58,845 nucleotides of DNA from Clostridiaceae bacterium BRH_c20a (GCA_000961765.1 LADT01000040.1:1-58845), one strand, 5' to 3'; positions 41,331 to 50,440 are shown, counted from the stretch's first letter. Program-made: numbers and translations. The notes: generated by a model not told the origin, from the sequence alone.

Positions 41331-42320
41331 CTAACCTCCAATCTGAGCCATTGATCTAACATAACCTTGCTCATTACCTTGTGTTTGAGCATTCATTTGA
41401 TGTTTTTCATGCTTCAGACTCAAGCCCTGTTTAATTAAGCTTTGTAACACAAGAGGGTTCTTAAGAGCCTTCCTAACATTAATCTCTTCTTGCCAATAGA
41501 GACAAGGCTTAAATTTTCCGTCAGCTGTTAAACGGAGTCTGGTACAAGAAGAACAAAAATGGCAGCTGACTGGGTTAATAAAACCTATTGTACCTTGGGC
41601 TCCATGAATCCGCCATGTTTCAGCAGTGCCATTACCGACAAGACCCTCCTCAGGATTTAACCTAAATCCTAAACCAGCCGCTTTTTCTTTAACAGCATTT
41701 AAAGGCAGATACCTCTTCGACCACATTTGATCATGGCCATCTAAAGGCATATATTCGATAAACCGAACATGAATTGGATCATCTAGGGTCAATTTTAGAA
41801 ACTCATATATTTCTTGATCATTTACTCCTGCCATAAGAACAACATTAATTTTTATAGGTGTTAAGCCCTTTCTTAAGGCACTATTAATACCTTTTAAAAC
41901 TTTATCTAAATTACCCACACGAGTAATCTTTTTATATAAATCCGGTTTTAGTGAATCTAAGCTTATGTTTACCCTTTTTAAGCCATTATCCATTAATTTA
42001 TCTAGCATAGGTTCTAATAATTCCCCATTGGTGGTAAGGGCAATATCTTCAATTCCAGCTATCCCACTTAAACTGCCAATGAGATTCTCAACTCCCTTTC
42101 TAACTAAGGGTTCACCACCGGTTATTCGCAGCCGCCTCAATCCTAGGGGAGAGAGTACCTTTACAAAGCCGACAATTTCCTCATAGGTGAGAATTTCATT
42201 ATGGTTTAGAAGCTTTATTCCATCTTCACCCATACAATAAATACAGCGTAAATTACATCTGTCAGTAATGGATATTCGTAAATAGTCGTGCTTTCTACCA
42301 TAATTATCTTCTAAATTCAT
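41331..42320 (-). CDS. moaA: GTP 3',8-cyclase
   Basis: A 329-aa radical SAM enzyme, first step of molybdopterin synthesis. The N-terminal SAM cluster motif is CNLRCIYCMG, the GGEP-like TGGEPLVRKGV follows, and the C-terminal cluster motif is CHFCSSCTRLRLTADGKFKP. The C-terminus ends in GG, as MoaA requires. The ATG at 42320 has GGAGGG upstream; an earlier in-frame start at 42368 would overlap the preceding gene. It is in the second (P3-less riboswitch) operon. Confidence 0.95.
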   Translation of the reverse strand: MNLEDNYGRKHDYLRISITDRCNLRCIYCMGEDGIKLLNHNEILTYEEIVGFVKVLSPLGLRRLRITGGEPLVRKGVENLIGSLSGIAGIEDIALTTNGELLEPMLDKLMDNGLKRVNISLDSLKPDLYKKITRVGNLDKVLKGINSALRKGLTPIKINVVLMAGVNDQEIYEFLKLTLDDPIHVRFIEYMPLDGHDQMWSKRYLPLNAVKEKAAGLGFRLNPEEGLVGNGTAETWRIHGAQGTIGFINPVSCHFCSSCTRLRLTADGKFKPCLYWQEEINVRKALKNPLVLQSLIKQGLSLKHEKHQMNAQTQGNEQGYVRSMAQIGG

Positions 42321-42331
42321 TTTTCTCCCTC

Positions 42332-44260
42332 CTAGTTTTGAGCATCCCTTGGTGAAACTTCTTCCCAAATAATTTGGCCCGCATTTCTAGTACTATAGCC
42401 ACCTAAAGCTTCTACCTGCTTTTCGAAACTAGATGATTGAATAATATTTAATAATATTTGACCCTCATAAGAATCCAGGAAATCTTTACGCATTAGAAGG
42501 TCATAGCGTTCTTCTCCAATTGGTACAAAGTCTAAATTATAAACAAGTGCCGCCGATTTAATCCCTATACCCACATCAGCTGTACCACTTTTTACGGCAG
42601 CCGCTACTCCCAAATGGGAAAATTCTTCCCGGGTATAACCTCTGATAGAATTAGGATTTATTTCTTTAGTCCGTAAAAGATGATCAAAAAGTATCCGTGT
42701 TCCAGCTCCTTTTTGGCGGTTAATCATTAACAAATTTCCACTGACTATATCTTCAACCTTTTGTATATTTTTAGGATTACTTGGAGGTAATATAAAACCC
42801 TGTTCCCGATAGAGTAAATTAACCAATACCAAATCAATATCTTTTAAAAGCTTTTTAATATAGGGAATATTATATTCTCCGGTTTCAACATCCAAAAGGT
42901 GTATCCCTGCTGCATGGGCTTCGCCTTTTTGGATAGCCAGTAGGCCTCCCATACTACCAACATGGGAGGAGGATAAAAATAAGCCTTGTGATAATTTCCT
43001 GATTTCTGTAGCGAGTATATCCAAAGTAAGGTCATGACTGCCTACCATAACGATTGTATTTTTAACTTCTTCCTTAGGACGATAAAGCTCTAGCTCTACT
43101 TGCTCTCCCTGTTCATATCCCAGGCTAGCTGCAGGTATGCGAAGTAAACCATGGGCTTTGACCAGAGACATAGTTACACCCGCCCCCCTATTCAAGGGAT
43201 TAGCAATATATTTACCATTCACATATCCTACCGTCATTCGGACAAATTCTTCTTTGCCAAGTGCAGAAACCACTCGCCGTCCTAGTGTTACATCAACCTT
43301 TTGCCTCTCAGGTTGAGAAATACCAAAATAATTATAAATTAGAGGCTTGACAAACCATTCCATGGCTAAATATGCAGAAACAGGGTAGCCTGGAATACCT
43401 ATTACCGGTTTATTATTTATCATACCAATGATTACAGGTTTTCCCGGCTTTGTTGCAATACCATGGACAAAAACCTGTCCTAATTCCCGAATAATTTCAG
43501 CTGTAAAATCTTCCCGACCTGCCGAAGACCCCGCATTAATAACTAAAATATCACAGCACTTTAGTGCGTTTTTAATACCTTCTTTTAATAAATCTCTGTC
43601 ATCCTTGATGATAGGATAAATCTGAGGTAATCCACCCCACTGAGTTACATAAGCAGCCAAAACTGCACTGTTAAAGTCTACTATCGATCCTATAGTTACA
43701 TCTTCTTCAGGTTTAATTAATTCTGACCCTGTAGGAATAATACCTACCCTTGGGGGTATGATCACTTCAACTTCTAGAATTCCCCCTGCCAGTAAAACAC
43801 CTAAATCAGGAGGAGTTAATTTATGGTGAGCTGATACTATTATTTCTCCTGCCACTACATCTTCACCAACAGGTCTAATATGCTGCCATGGTGTAGCAGG
43901 AGCTAAAATTTCCACTTCCTTTTCATTAAGCCATTGGATATCTTCAATCATAATAACAGCATCAAATTGAGCTGGTATAGGATCACCGGTATCAACCTGA
44001 ATAAAATCCTTCTCTGTTTTCAAAATCACAGGTCGTTGTTCATCAGCACCACTGGTTTTTTTGGAGTCTACAGCAATCCCATCCATTGCCGATGCATGAA
44101 AGGCGGGCATGGAACGTTTTGCAAAAACTGAAGATGCAAGCACTCTGCCTAAAGCATCTTGTGTTTTAATTACTTCAGTATAGCGGGCAAGGCTAGTTTT
44201 TGCCAATAAGATATTTTGAGCGTCCTCTAAGGGAATATTATCTAAATAAACCTGCTGCAT
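42332..44260 (-). CDS. MoeA fused to a periplasmic-binding-protein-like domain
   Basis: A 642-aa fusion. Residues about 1-400 are a MoeA protein (PAFHASAMDGIAVDSKKT; VINAGSSAGREDFTAEII; VIGIPGYPVSAYLAMEWFV). Residues about 410-642 resemble the PBP-like (LysR-substrate/MoeA-associated) domain: IVMVGSHDLTLDILATEIRK, MINRQKGAGTRILFDHLLR and VAAAVKSGTADVGIGIK. The domain may bind molybdate, tungstate or a pterin ligand. The ATG at 44260 has AAGGAGG 6 nt upstream, so the TTG at 44281 is rejected. It lies between moeA and moaA. Confidence 0.88.
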   Translation of the reverse strand: MQQVYLDNIPLEDAQNILLAKTSLARYTEVIKTQDALGRVLASSVFAKRSMPAFHASAMDGIAVDSKKTSGADEQRPVILKTEKDFIQVDTGDPIPAQFDAVIMIEDIQWLNEKEVEILAPATPWQHIRPVGEDVVAGEIIVSAHHKLTPPDLGVLLAGGILEVEVIIPPRVGIIPTGSELIKPEEDVTIGSIVDFNSAVLAAYVTQWGGLPQIYPIIKDDRDLLKEGIKNALKCCDILVINAGSSAGREDFTAEIIRELGQVFVHGIATKPGKPVIIGMINNKPVIGIPGYPVSAYLAMEWFVKPLIYNYFGISQPERQKVDVTLGRRVVSALGKEEFVRMTVGYVNGKYIANPLNRGAGVTMSLVKAHGLLRIPAASLGYEQGEQVELELYRPKEEVKNTIVMVGSHDLTLDILATEIRKLSQGLFLSSSHVGSMGGLLAIQKGEAHAAGIHLLDVETGEYNIPYIKKLLKDIDLVLVNLLYREQGFILPPSNPKNIQKVEDIVSGNLLMINRQKGAGTRILFDHLLRTKEINPNSIRGYTREEFSHLGVAAAVKSGTADVGIGIKSAALVYNLDFVPIGEERYDLLMRKDFLDSYEGQILLNIIQSSSFEKQVEALGGYSTRNAGQIIWEEVSPRDAQN

Positions 44261-44271
44261 AAATTTCCTCC

Positions 44272-45501
44272 TTAACTCCAAAATACAACCTCAACTGTAC
44301 TTCCTCCTTCTAATCCTTCCTTATGAGGGGGGATTTCTATATAACCTTGCGTACCTATCAGGGTTGTGATAAGCCCTGATTTACCGAAAACTGGGGTGGC
44401 TTTATAGCTATTATTATCAAATTCTAATTTAACCCTTACCCAATCAGTACGTCCGGCACTGCTGGGAATATTTCTAGTGAGAAGGGCTGTACAGATTTTT
44501 TTAACTTTTATATCTTTACTTCCTCTTAAGATGTCAATAAGGATTTCTCCAAAATAACTAAATATCATCATGGCTGAAACAGGATGACCGGGAAGTCCTA
44601 AAATTGCTTTATTTTTAATTTTTGCTAATAATGTTGGCTTACCTGGCTTGATTGCAATACCTTCGACCAACACGTTTTTATTACTAAGCTTTTCCAGAAC
44701 TTGAGAGGTAAAATCTAAAGTTCCCACCGAACTGCCACCGGAAAGTAATAATATATCTACTTCTGGCAAAAGTCGGCTTGCTTTTTCATATATTTGGTCA
44801 TATTTATCATTAGTAATACCATATTCAATAACATCAGCACCTAATTTTTTAGCAATACTGCTTAAAATTATGGTATTTATATCTCTTATTTGACCTTTTT
44901 GGAGTTCCCCTGTATTCCGCGGGACTAACTCATTACCCGTAGAAATGATGCCGACAACAGGTTTCTTAAATACTGAAACGGAATTAATCCCTAAAGCTGC
45001 TAATGATCCAAGTTCCGCCTCTTTTAAGACAACTCCCTTACTTATAAGAAAATCTCCGTTATTAACATCATCCCCGGCTTTAATCACATTTTCTCCGGGT
45101 CCTACCTGCCGATAAAGCATTACCTGGTCAGCTAATTTTTCTGTAAACTCAACCATAACAACAGCATCTGCCCCCGGTGGAAGCATACCACCCGTTGGAA
45201 TATAACGGGTTTGACCAAACTTTATAAGCTCTGCTTTTGTCCCCATTGTAATTTCCCCGGTAAACTCTAGGAATGCCGGCAGGCTCTCACTGGCACCATA
45301 GGTATCAGAAGCATTTACTGCATAACCATCAACACTTGAACGACTAAAGGGAGGTAATGTTTCCGGGGCATAAATATCTTGGCCCAAAACCCTTGATAAA
45401 CAATCATCGAGCTCTAACTCCTCATACTTCTCTATACTTTGGAAATTATCTATTATAATTTTTTTAACCTCTTCAACTGTTTTTACAGTGAGCAGTTTCA
45501 T
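44272..45501 (-). CDS. moeA: Molybdopterin molybdenumtransferase (second copy)
   Basis: A 409-aa MoeA. LPPFSRSSVDGYAVNASDTY, LLSGGSSVGTLDFTSQVL and ILGLPGHPVSAMMIFSYFG are the key motifs. It is the first gene of the operon preceded by the short riboswitch. Having this copy, the fused copy at 42332 and the copy at 25731 together suggests that different MoeA proteins serve molybdenum and tungsten. Which one inserts tungsten cannot be told from the sequence. Confidence 0.92.
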   Translation of the reverse strand: MKLLTVKTVEEVKKIIIDNFQSIEKYEELELDDCLSRVLGQDIYAPETLPPFSRSSVDGYAVNASDTYGASESLPAFLEFTGEITMGTKAELIKFGQTRYIPTGGMLPPGADAVVMVEFTEKLADQVMLYRQVGPGENVIKAGDDVNNGDFLISKGVVLKEAELGSLAALGINSVSVFKKPVVGIISTGNELVPRNTGELQKGQIRDINTIILSSIAKKLGADVIEYGITNDKYDQIYEKASRLLPEVDILLLSGGSSVGTLDFTSQVLEKLSNKNVLVEGIAIKPGKPTLLAKIKNKAILGLPGHPVSAMMIFSYFGEILIDILRGSKDIKVKKICTALLTRNIPSSAGRTDWVRVKLEFDNNSYKATPVFGKSGLITTLIGTQGYIEIPPHKEGLEGGSTVEVVFWS

Positions 45502-45523
45502 GTTTTCCTCCTCAAAGAAAGTT

Positions 45524-45579
45524 ACTGGTGACTGGTGACTAGTAATACGTCAATTTAGTCTATCGTCTATCGTCATGGC
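45524..45579. repeat. Heptanucleotide repeat tract C
   Basis: Units in 7-nt phase: ACTGGTG, ACTGGTG, ACTAGTA, ATACGTC, AATTTAG, TCTATCG, TCTATCG, TCATGGC. It lies in the leader between the riboswitch terminator and moeA. Confidence 0.6.
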
Positions 45580-45614
45580 TTACTATAGTTAATAGTCCTC
45601 TGGTCATAGAAAAA

Positions 45615-45642
45615 TCCAGCATCCTTGTTTAGAGTAGCTGGA
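45615..45642 (-). terminator. Attenuator terminator after the P3-less riboswitch
   Basis: On the minus strand TCCAGC...GCTGGA followed by TTTTT, 13 nt after the aptamer. This is the likely expression platform for the moeA-mog operon. Confidence 0.8.
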
Positions 45643-45654
45643 CATAACTTGATG

Positions 45655-45745
45655 TCTCCTTTCCAAACATGGGAGGCAAAAGCATTTCTACTTTTACCCA
45701 GATCTAAAATCCATAGTCTAGCCCTTAGGATTTTAAATTCGGAGA
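45655..45745 (-). promoter_or_regulatory. Moco-family riboswitch lacking P3 (proposed tungsten-cofactor type)
   Basis: Minus strand: P1 TCTCC/GGAGA, then GA, P2 TAAAATCC/GGATTTTA, then directly GGGTAAAAG...CTTTTGCCTCCC and a GGAAAGGAGA close. It shares the CTCCGA start, the GCCTCC and the GGAAAGGAGA end with the riboswitch at 28689 but has no P3 hairpin. P3-less members of this class have been proposed to sense tungsten cofactor. It heads the moeA-moaA operon, and an AOR-type tungsten enzyme gene is 5 kb away. A false ORF on the minus strand covers this region. Confidence 0.75.
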
Positions 45746-45765
45746 AATATTCAATTTTAAAATAC

Positions 45766-45839
45766 AATGGTCGATGGTCCATTGTCCATTGTCTTAGCCT
45801 TACCTAGCGCAGCGAAATCTTAATCTTAATCTTAATCTT
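45766..45839. repeat. Heptanucleotide tract D and (AATCTT)4 tandem repeat
   Basis: AATGGTC, GATGGTC, CATTGTC, CATTGTC in 7-nt phase (45766-45793), followed after a short gap by four perfect copies of AATCTT (45816-45839). They lie upstream of the riboswitch, at the far end of the 45502-45883 gap. Confidence 0.65.
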
Positions 45840-45883
45840 ATAAAAGATACTTCTCTATAAAATCTATTTTTCCTTTTTTTGTT

Positions 45884-46615
45884 TTAATTATTGTTACTGC
45901 AAACAGGGCATTGGTCATTAACCTTGACCTTAATTTCAGTTACAGCAGAATTAAACCCATCTATTAAGAGCATTCTATCTGTTAAGAGCGCCCCTGTGCC
46001 TAATACAAATTTTATTACCTCCATAGCCTGAAAGGAACCCACAAGTCCTACAATAGGACCAATTACCCCTGGTACGCGAGGAGTTATTTTTACTTCAGGA
46101 TATAAACAATTATAACACGGTCCCTGTCCTTTGATAATAGTATGAACCGTTCCATCCCAATTAAAAACTCCCCCTTCAACAAGGGCAATATCCTTTTCAA
46201 TACAAACTCTATTTAATAAATATCTTGTTTCTAGATTATCCACAGCTGCTATAACTATATCAAATTTTTCAATTATTTGTCCAATGTTCTTATCATTTAA
46301 TTGCAATTCATAGGTAATAATATTAATTCCTGGGTTTAAATCCTTTAAGACATACTCTCCTGATTTTACTTTAGCGGTTCCTACCCGGCTTGTACTATGT
46401 AAAATTTGTCTTTGCAAATTAGATATATCTATAATATCTTTATCCAAAAGTCCAATCGTACCGATACCTGCTGCTGCTAAGTAAAATGCTACAGGAGAAC
46501 CTAAACCTCCTACCCCAACAATTAAGGCCTTTGCATTAGATAATTTTTCCTGACCCTCTTCGCCAATCTCAGGAATTATCAACTGCCTATGATATCTCTC
46601 TTTATCTTTATCCAT
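45884..46615 (-). CDS. MoeB/ThiF/HesA-family adenylyltransferase
   Basis: A 243-aa E1-like enzyme. The nucleotide-binding motif is ALIVGVGGLGSPVAFYLAAA; RYHRQLIIPEIGEEGQ and SNLQRQILH are also conserved, and the zinc site is CYNC...CPVC. It would adenylylate the C-terminal Gly-Gly of MoaD (48386) or ThiS. Because it lies between the cofactor operon and the AOR genes, MoeB function is likelier. The ATG at 46615 is preferred, after AGGGGTGATC. Confidence 0.85.
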   Translation of the reverse strand: MDKDKERYHRQLIIPEIGEEGQEKLSNAKALIVGVGGLGSPVAFYLAAAGIGTIGLLDKDIIDISNLQRQILHSTSRVGTAKVKSGEYVLKDLNPGINIITYELQLNDKNIGQIIEKFDIVIAAVDNLETRYLLNRVCIEKDIALVEGGVFNWDGTVHTIIKGQGPCYNCLYPEVKITPRVPGVIGPIVGLVGSFQAMEVIKFVLGTGALLTDRMLLIDGFNSAVTEIKVKVNDQCPVCSNNN

Positions 46616-46716
46616 GGTGATCACCCCTATTTATATTTATAATATTTTTAAAAAAGCAGGAAAAACACTCTATCTATGTTTAATACTTATTCTAATGATA
46701 TCAGGGGGTGTTTTCT

Positions 46717-48321
46717 ATGACAAATTCAGAAAAATATACTCAAGTTGCCACAGCCTGGCAAAAATTTGTCACAAATGGTGAAATAGATATTTTTTTAGCC
46801 CCCGAGGTAGTAAAATCCTGGTTAAGATGTAAAAATTTTCTGAATCCTTTAGAAAAGGCTCCACTGGATAAGTTAGAACAATACCGCATAAAGGACCTGC
46901 TTGAAAAGTATGAACTGCTTCTTGAAGTTGCAATTCCTATAATGGAAGACCTTTATTTATCAATAAAAGGGTCCGGGTTTTCTGTAATCCTGACTGATAG
47001 CGATGGTTATATCCTAAAGGTCATTGGTGACCCCATCTTCCTAAAACATTCTAATAGGGTTCATCTCTCAGAAGGTGTAAATTGGAATGAAAAGGTAAAG
47101 GGTACTAATGCTATTGCTCTGGCGCTTAAAGAACAACGGCCTATTACAATCTTTGCTCAGGAGCATTTTCACCAGGAAAACCATTTTTTAACCTGTTCTG
47201 CAGCACCGATTTTTGACATAAATTATAACCTCACAGGTATTCTCGATATTTCCGGTAATTTTCAAAAAGCACACCCCCACAATTTAGGTTTAGCTTTAGC
47301 AGCCGCCAAAGCAATTCAAAACAAGATGATTATGAAAAGCACCTCCACTGATAGAGAAGTACCTCCCTATTATCATTCCACTAAATATAACTTTGATTAT
47401 ATTATTGGTGAAAGCCAGAAAATTAAAGATGCCATAAAATTAGCTAAAAAAGCAGCTCAAGGTGAAAGTATCGTTCTTTTGCAAGGTGAGAGTGGTACTG
47501 GCAAAGAGCTTTTTGCCCACGCAGTGCATAATTATAGTCACCGCAAATACGGCCCTTTCATTGCTGTAAATTGCGGGGCTATACCTGAAACACTTGTAGA
47601 AAGTGAATTTTTTGGATATGATACTGGTGCTTTTACAGGAGCTAAATCCCAGGGACAAATCGGGAAATTTGAATTAGCTAACGGCGGAACTTTATTTTTA
47701 GATGAGATAAGTGAACTACCGTTAAAATCCCAGGCTAGTCTATTAAGATTATTACAGGACCGCACCTTGACTCGAATCGGTGGTATAAAGCCTATACCTA
47801 TCGATGTGCGCATTATAGCGGCTACTAATAAAGATTTGCATGAAGAAGTACAAAAAGGGAAATTCCGTCTGGATTTATTTTATCGCATTAATGTTATTAG
47901 TATTGATATTGCACCTTTGCGTGAACGTCCCGAAGATATCGAAGTATTAACCTCCCACTATTTAGGGAAATTAGGGGGTAGGCTACACCACTCGTTTGTT
48001 AAGTTATCTCCCGAAGTAAAACAAATATTCCATCAGTACTGGTGGCCAGGTAATACCCGGGAGTTAATAAATATTTTAGAGCGAGCCCTTCATTTAATTG
48101 ATGAAGACCTCATTTTACCTGAACATTTGCCCCTACAAATTAAAAATACATTACAGCAAAACAAGGATGGGTTACTTTTAGAAAATGCAGAAGCAAAACT
48201 AATAAAAACAGTTTTAGCTCAGTGTGATAATAATATATCCAAGGCTGCAGAGCTCATAGGCATCGGCCGCACAACCTTGTATAGAAAGCTAGGAAAATAT
48301 AATATTAAAGCAGAAAGGTGA
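46717..48321 (+). CDS. Sigma-54-dependent transcriptional activator (AcoR-like, GAF-AAA-Fis)
   Basis: A 534-aa enhancer-binding protein. Residues about 75-195 are a GAF-type sensor domain as in AcoR/DhaR. The AAA+ domain (about 225-450) has LLQGESGTGKELFAHAVH (Walker A), GAFTGAKSQGQIG (sigma-54 contact loop) and GGTLFLDEISELP (Walker B). The C-terminal Fis helix-turn-helix is ISKAAELIGIGRTTLYRKLG. The ATG at 46717 has AGGGGG 8 nt upstream. It is convergent with the moaD-AOR operon, whose promoter is of the sigma-54 type, so it is the natural candidate regulator of AOR. Confidence 0.9.
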   Translation: MTNSEKYTQVATAWQKFVTNGEIDIFLAPEVVKSWLRCKNFLNPLEKAPLDKLEQYRIKDLLEKYELLLEVAIPIMEDLYLSIKGSGFSVILTDSDGYILKVIGDPIFLKHSNRVHLSEGVNWNEKVKGTNAIALALKEQRPITIFAQEHFHQENHFLTCSAAPIFDINYNLTGILDISGNFQKAHPHNLGLALAAAKAIQNKMIMKSTSTDREVPPYYHSTKYNFDYIIGESQKIKDAIKLAKKAAQGESIVLLQGESGTGKELFAHAVHNYSHRKYGPFIAVNCGAIPETLVESEFFGYDTGAFTGAKSQGQIGKFELANGGTLFLDEISELPLKSQASLLRLLQDRTLTRIGGIKPIPIDVRIIAATNKDLHEEVQKGKFRLDLFYRINVISIDIAPLRERPEDIEVLTSHYLGKLGGRLHHSFVKLSPEVKQIFHQYWWPGNTRELINILERALHLIDEDLILPEHLPLQIKNTLQQNKDGLLLENAEAKLIKTVLAQCDNNISKAAELIGIGRTTLYRKLGKYNIKAER

Positions 48322-48350
48322 CAGTTCTACCTGTCACCTCTTGATTTTTT
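48317..48350 (+). terminator. Terminator of the sigma-54 activator gene
   Basis: GGTGACAG-ttctac-CTGTCACC, 8-bp stem overlapping the stop codon, followed by TTGATTTTTT. Confidence 0.8.
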
Positions 48351-48385
48351 ACCCTTGGCTAACCAGCCACTAGACTCCCACCGTT

Positions 48386-48613
48386 TTACCCTCCACCTAC
48401 AGGGGGAAATATACCTATACGGTCACCATCCTGCAAAACTGTAGTTGTCTCTTCTCTACGTCCATTCACCATTATGATTAGGGATTTTTCTTCTGTCAAT
48501 TCCAGGATATTTATTATATCTTCAATAGTACTCTCCTCGGCAAGCTCAATGTCATGGAACCCGCCGGGCGAGAGCTTTCTTAAGTAAGCAAATAGCCGTA
48601 CTTCAACCCGCAC
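48386..48613 (-). CDS. moaD: MoaD/ThiS-family sulfur carrier
   Basis: A 75-aa ubiquitin-fold protein ending VGGG, with VRLFAYLRKLSPGGFHDIEL and GDRIGIFPPVGGG. The C-terminal Gly-Gly is adenylylated and thiocarboxylated, then donates sulfur to the pterin. It follows the AOR gene by 17 nt, an arrangement common for AOR operons, where a dedicated MoaD-like protein accompanies the tungstopterin enzyme. MoaE was not found in the window. Starts at GTG. Confidence 0.88.
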   Translation of the reverse strand: MRVEVRLFAYLRKLSPGGFHDIELAEESTIEDIINILELTEEKSLIIMVNGRREETTTVLQDGDRIGIFPPVGGG

Positions 48614-48630
48614 TTATCTCACACCTCAAA

Positions 48631-50412
48631 CTATTCTTTACTAGCTGCCGCTTGGTCCATAGCAACGTCTTCAATAACAGAAAATACACTATCCAACTGT
48701 TCGCCGGTAAAATCAAAAGTTGTATTATGTGGTGGGCAGCCTTCTTCAACAATAAACTCCGGCATCCTGTCATGAGCATTTGTAAAGCCTGCTTTTTTAT
48801 TGAATTCTCTTTCCCATTTTAGTACAGTTTTGCCCAGCTCTGTAACGTCATCAAGGGTAAGAGTTAAGCCATATTGAGCATTAAGCATATCTACAACTTT
48901 AGGTAAGGCCTCAGGCACGTCTAACACTGCAAAAGCAACAAACAAGCATAATCCGGTACTATCGACGGCCGCAGTAGCTATCTGCAGATTACGGGATAGG
49001 TCAATCTGACCGTCATTTTTCAAAGGATCCACAAATCCGCCAACCTTTAATATATTGGCTGTAACACTATACCCAGCAGTATGATCCGCACCCATAGTAG
49101 TTGTTGCATAAGTTACTCCCACACCTTTAACTGCCCGGGGGTCATAGGCTGGCATAGCTTGACGCTTAACGGTAGGTATTCTTGTTACGCCATAAGCAGT
49201 TCCTGTAAACTCAGCACCTTGACCTAATATTCTACCTAAGGGAGTAGCGTTAGCTACATCTTCACTAAATAGTTTTAATGCGCCTTCATAGTCGCCAAAG
49301 GGTAAAACACCGCCCTCCATAGCGACTCCCAAGGTTACACCCATTTCAATAGTATCTAAGCCTAAGTCATCACAATATCTATCAAGCTTAGCTAATGCGT
49401 CTAAATTATCAATTTTGCAGTTAGCCCCAAAAGCCCAAATTGTTTCATATTCAAAGCCTGCTGTCAAATATTCACCTTTTTCATCATGGTAAACCTGTGA
49501 ACAACGCATTACACAGCCAGGATGGCAAGCATGAGTTGGTTTACCACCTCTAGCATTTATGGTATCATACATTGTTTCGCCACTAATTTTGTCTGCCCCA
49601 TCAAATCTCCCTGTTTTAAAGTTTTCGGTTGGCAAGCCACCAGCCTCATTTAATACATTTATTAAAACAGCGGTACCATAGGTAGGTAGCCCTTGACCAC
49701 ACACCGGATGAGCTAGCAGCATTTTACTAAAGGCCTGTGCCGCTTCTTTAAATGCTTCTTTATCTTTAACCTCTACACCAGGAGCACCTTGGTCATCAAT
49801 TACCATAGCTTTTACCTTTTTAGAGCCAAGAACAGCACCTAAACCTCCCCGACCAGCATGTCTCACCGGTCTGCCTTCCATATCAGCCACAGCAATAGAA
49901 GCAGAAGACATTTTATGTTCTCCGGCAGGCCCAATTGAGATTACACCAGCTTTTTCACCAAATTTACCCCTAAGAACATCCCCTGTCTCATAGTTGCCTT
50001 TACCAACTACATCTAAAGCATCTAATAATTCAACACCATCTTTGGATATTTTTAATACCTGCCACTCATCAGCTATTCCTTCGAGAATAAGCGCTTTTAT
50101 CCCTAAACGGGCCAGCTTTTGAGAAGCAACACCACCAGCATTAGATTCCTTTATTGTGCCTGTAAGAGGGCTTTTCCCACCAACAGACAAACGTCCGGAA
50201 CTAGGTGCGCTTGTGCCTGATAATAAACCGGGAGCAAAAACCAGTTTATTCTTTTTGCCTAGTGGATTACAGTTAGGATCAACTTCATCAAGAATTATTT
50301 TGGAAGTTAAAGCTCTTCCACCTAGTGCTGCGTATGCTTGAGGAACTTCTTGAATTTTAACCTTTTTGTTAGTTAAATCAACTCTAAATAATTTCAGGAC
50401 CTCCACCTCCAA
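48631..50412 (-). CDS. aor: Aldehyde:ferredoxin oxidoreductase (tungsten type)
   Basis: A 593-aa AOR-family enzyme oxidising aldehydes to acids with ferredoxin as acceptor, using a bis-tungstopterin and one [4Fe-4S] cluster. The Cys motif is HACHPGCVMRCSQVY, with the fourth Cys in TGLCLFVAF. ATTTMGADHTAG and the N-terminal LFRVDLTNKKVK are family hallmarks. The start is uncertain: TTG 50412 is listed, but the family N-terminus suggests CTG near 50397, after GGAGGTGG. It is transcribed with moaD from a sigma-54 promoter. Confidence 0.92.
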   Translation of the reverse strand: MEVEVLKLFRVDLTNKKVKIQEVPQAYAALGGRALTSKIILDEVDPNCNPLGKKNKLVFAPGLLSGTSAPSSGRLSVGGKSPLTGTIKESNAGGVASQKLARLGIKALILEGIADEWQVLKISKDGVELLDALDVVGKGNYETGDVLRGKFGEKAGVISIGPAGEHKMSSASIAVADMEGRPVRHAGRGGLGAVLGSKKVKAMVIDDQGAPGVEVKDKEAFKEAAQAFSKMLLAHPVCGQGLPTYGTAVLINVLNEAGGLPTENFKTGRFDGADKISGETMYDTINARGGKPTHACHPGCVMRCSQVYHDEKGEYLTAGFEYETIWAFGANCKIDNLDALAKLDRYCDDLGLDTIEMGVTLGVAMEGGVLPFGDYEGALKLFSEDVANATPLGRILGQGAEFTGTAYGVTRIPTVKRQAMPAYDPRAVKGVGVTYATTTMGADHTAGYSVTANILKVGGFVDPLKNDGQIDLSRNLQIATAAVDSTGLCLFVAFAVLDVPEALPKVVDMLNAQYGLTLTLDDVTELGKTVLKWEREFNKKAGFTNAHDRMPEFIVEEGCPPHNTTFDFTGEQLDSVFSVIEDVAMDQAAASKE

Positions 50413-50440
50413 TGAATATTTTGAATTCTCACTATATTAT

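Noticed and set aside
45573-45782. 69-aa minus-strand ORF
   Set aside because: It lies across the P3-less riboswitch and its terminator; the RNA motif explains the sequence and the protein resembles nothing.
45524-45793. CRISPR-like repeats
   Set aside because: The 7-nt units are contiguous and degenerate, without spacers.
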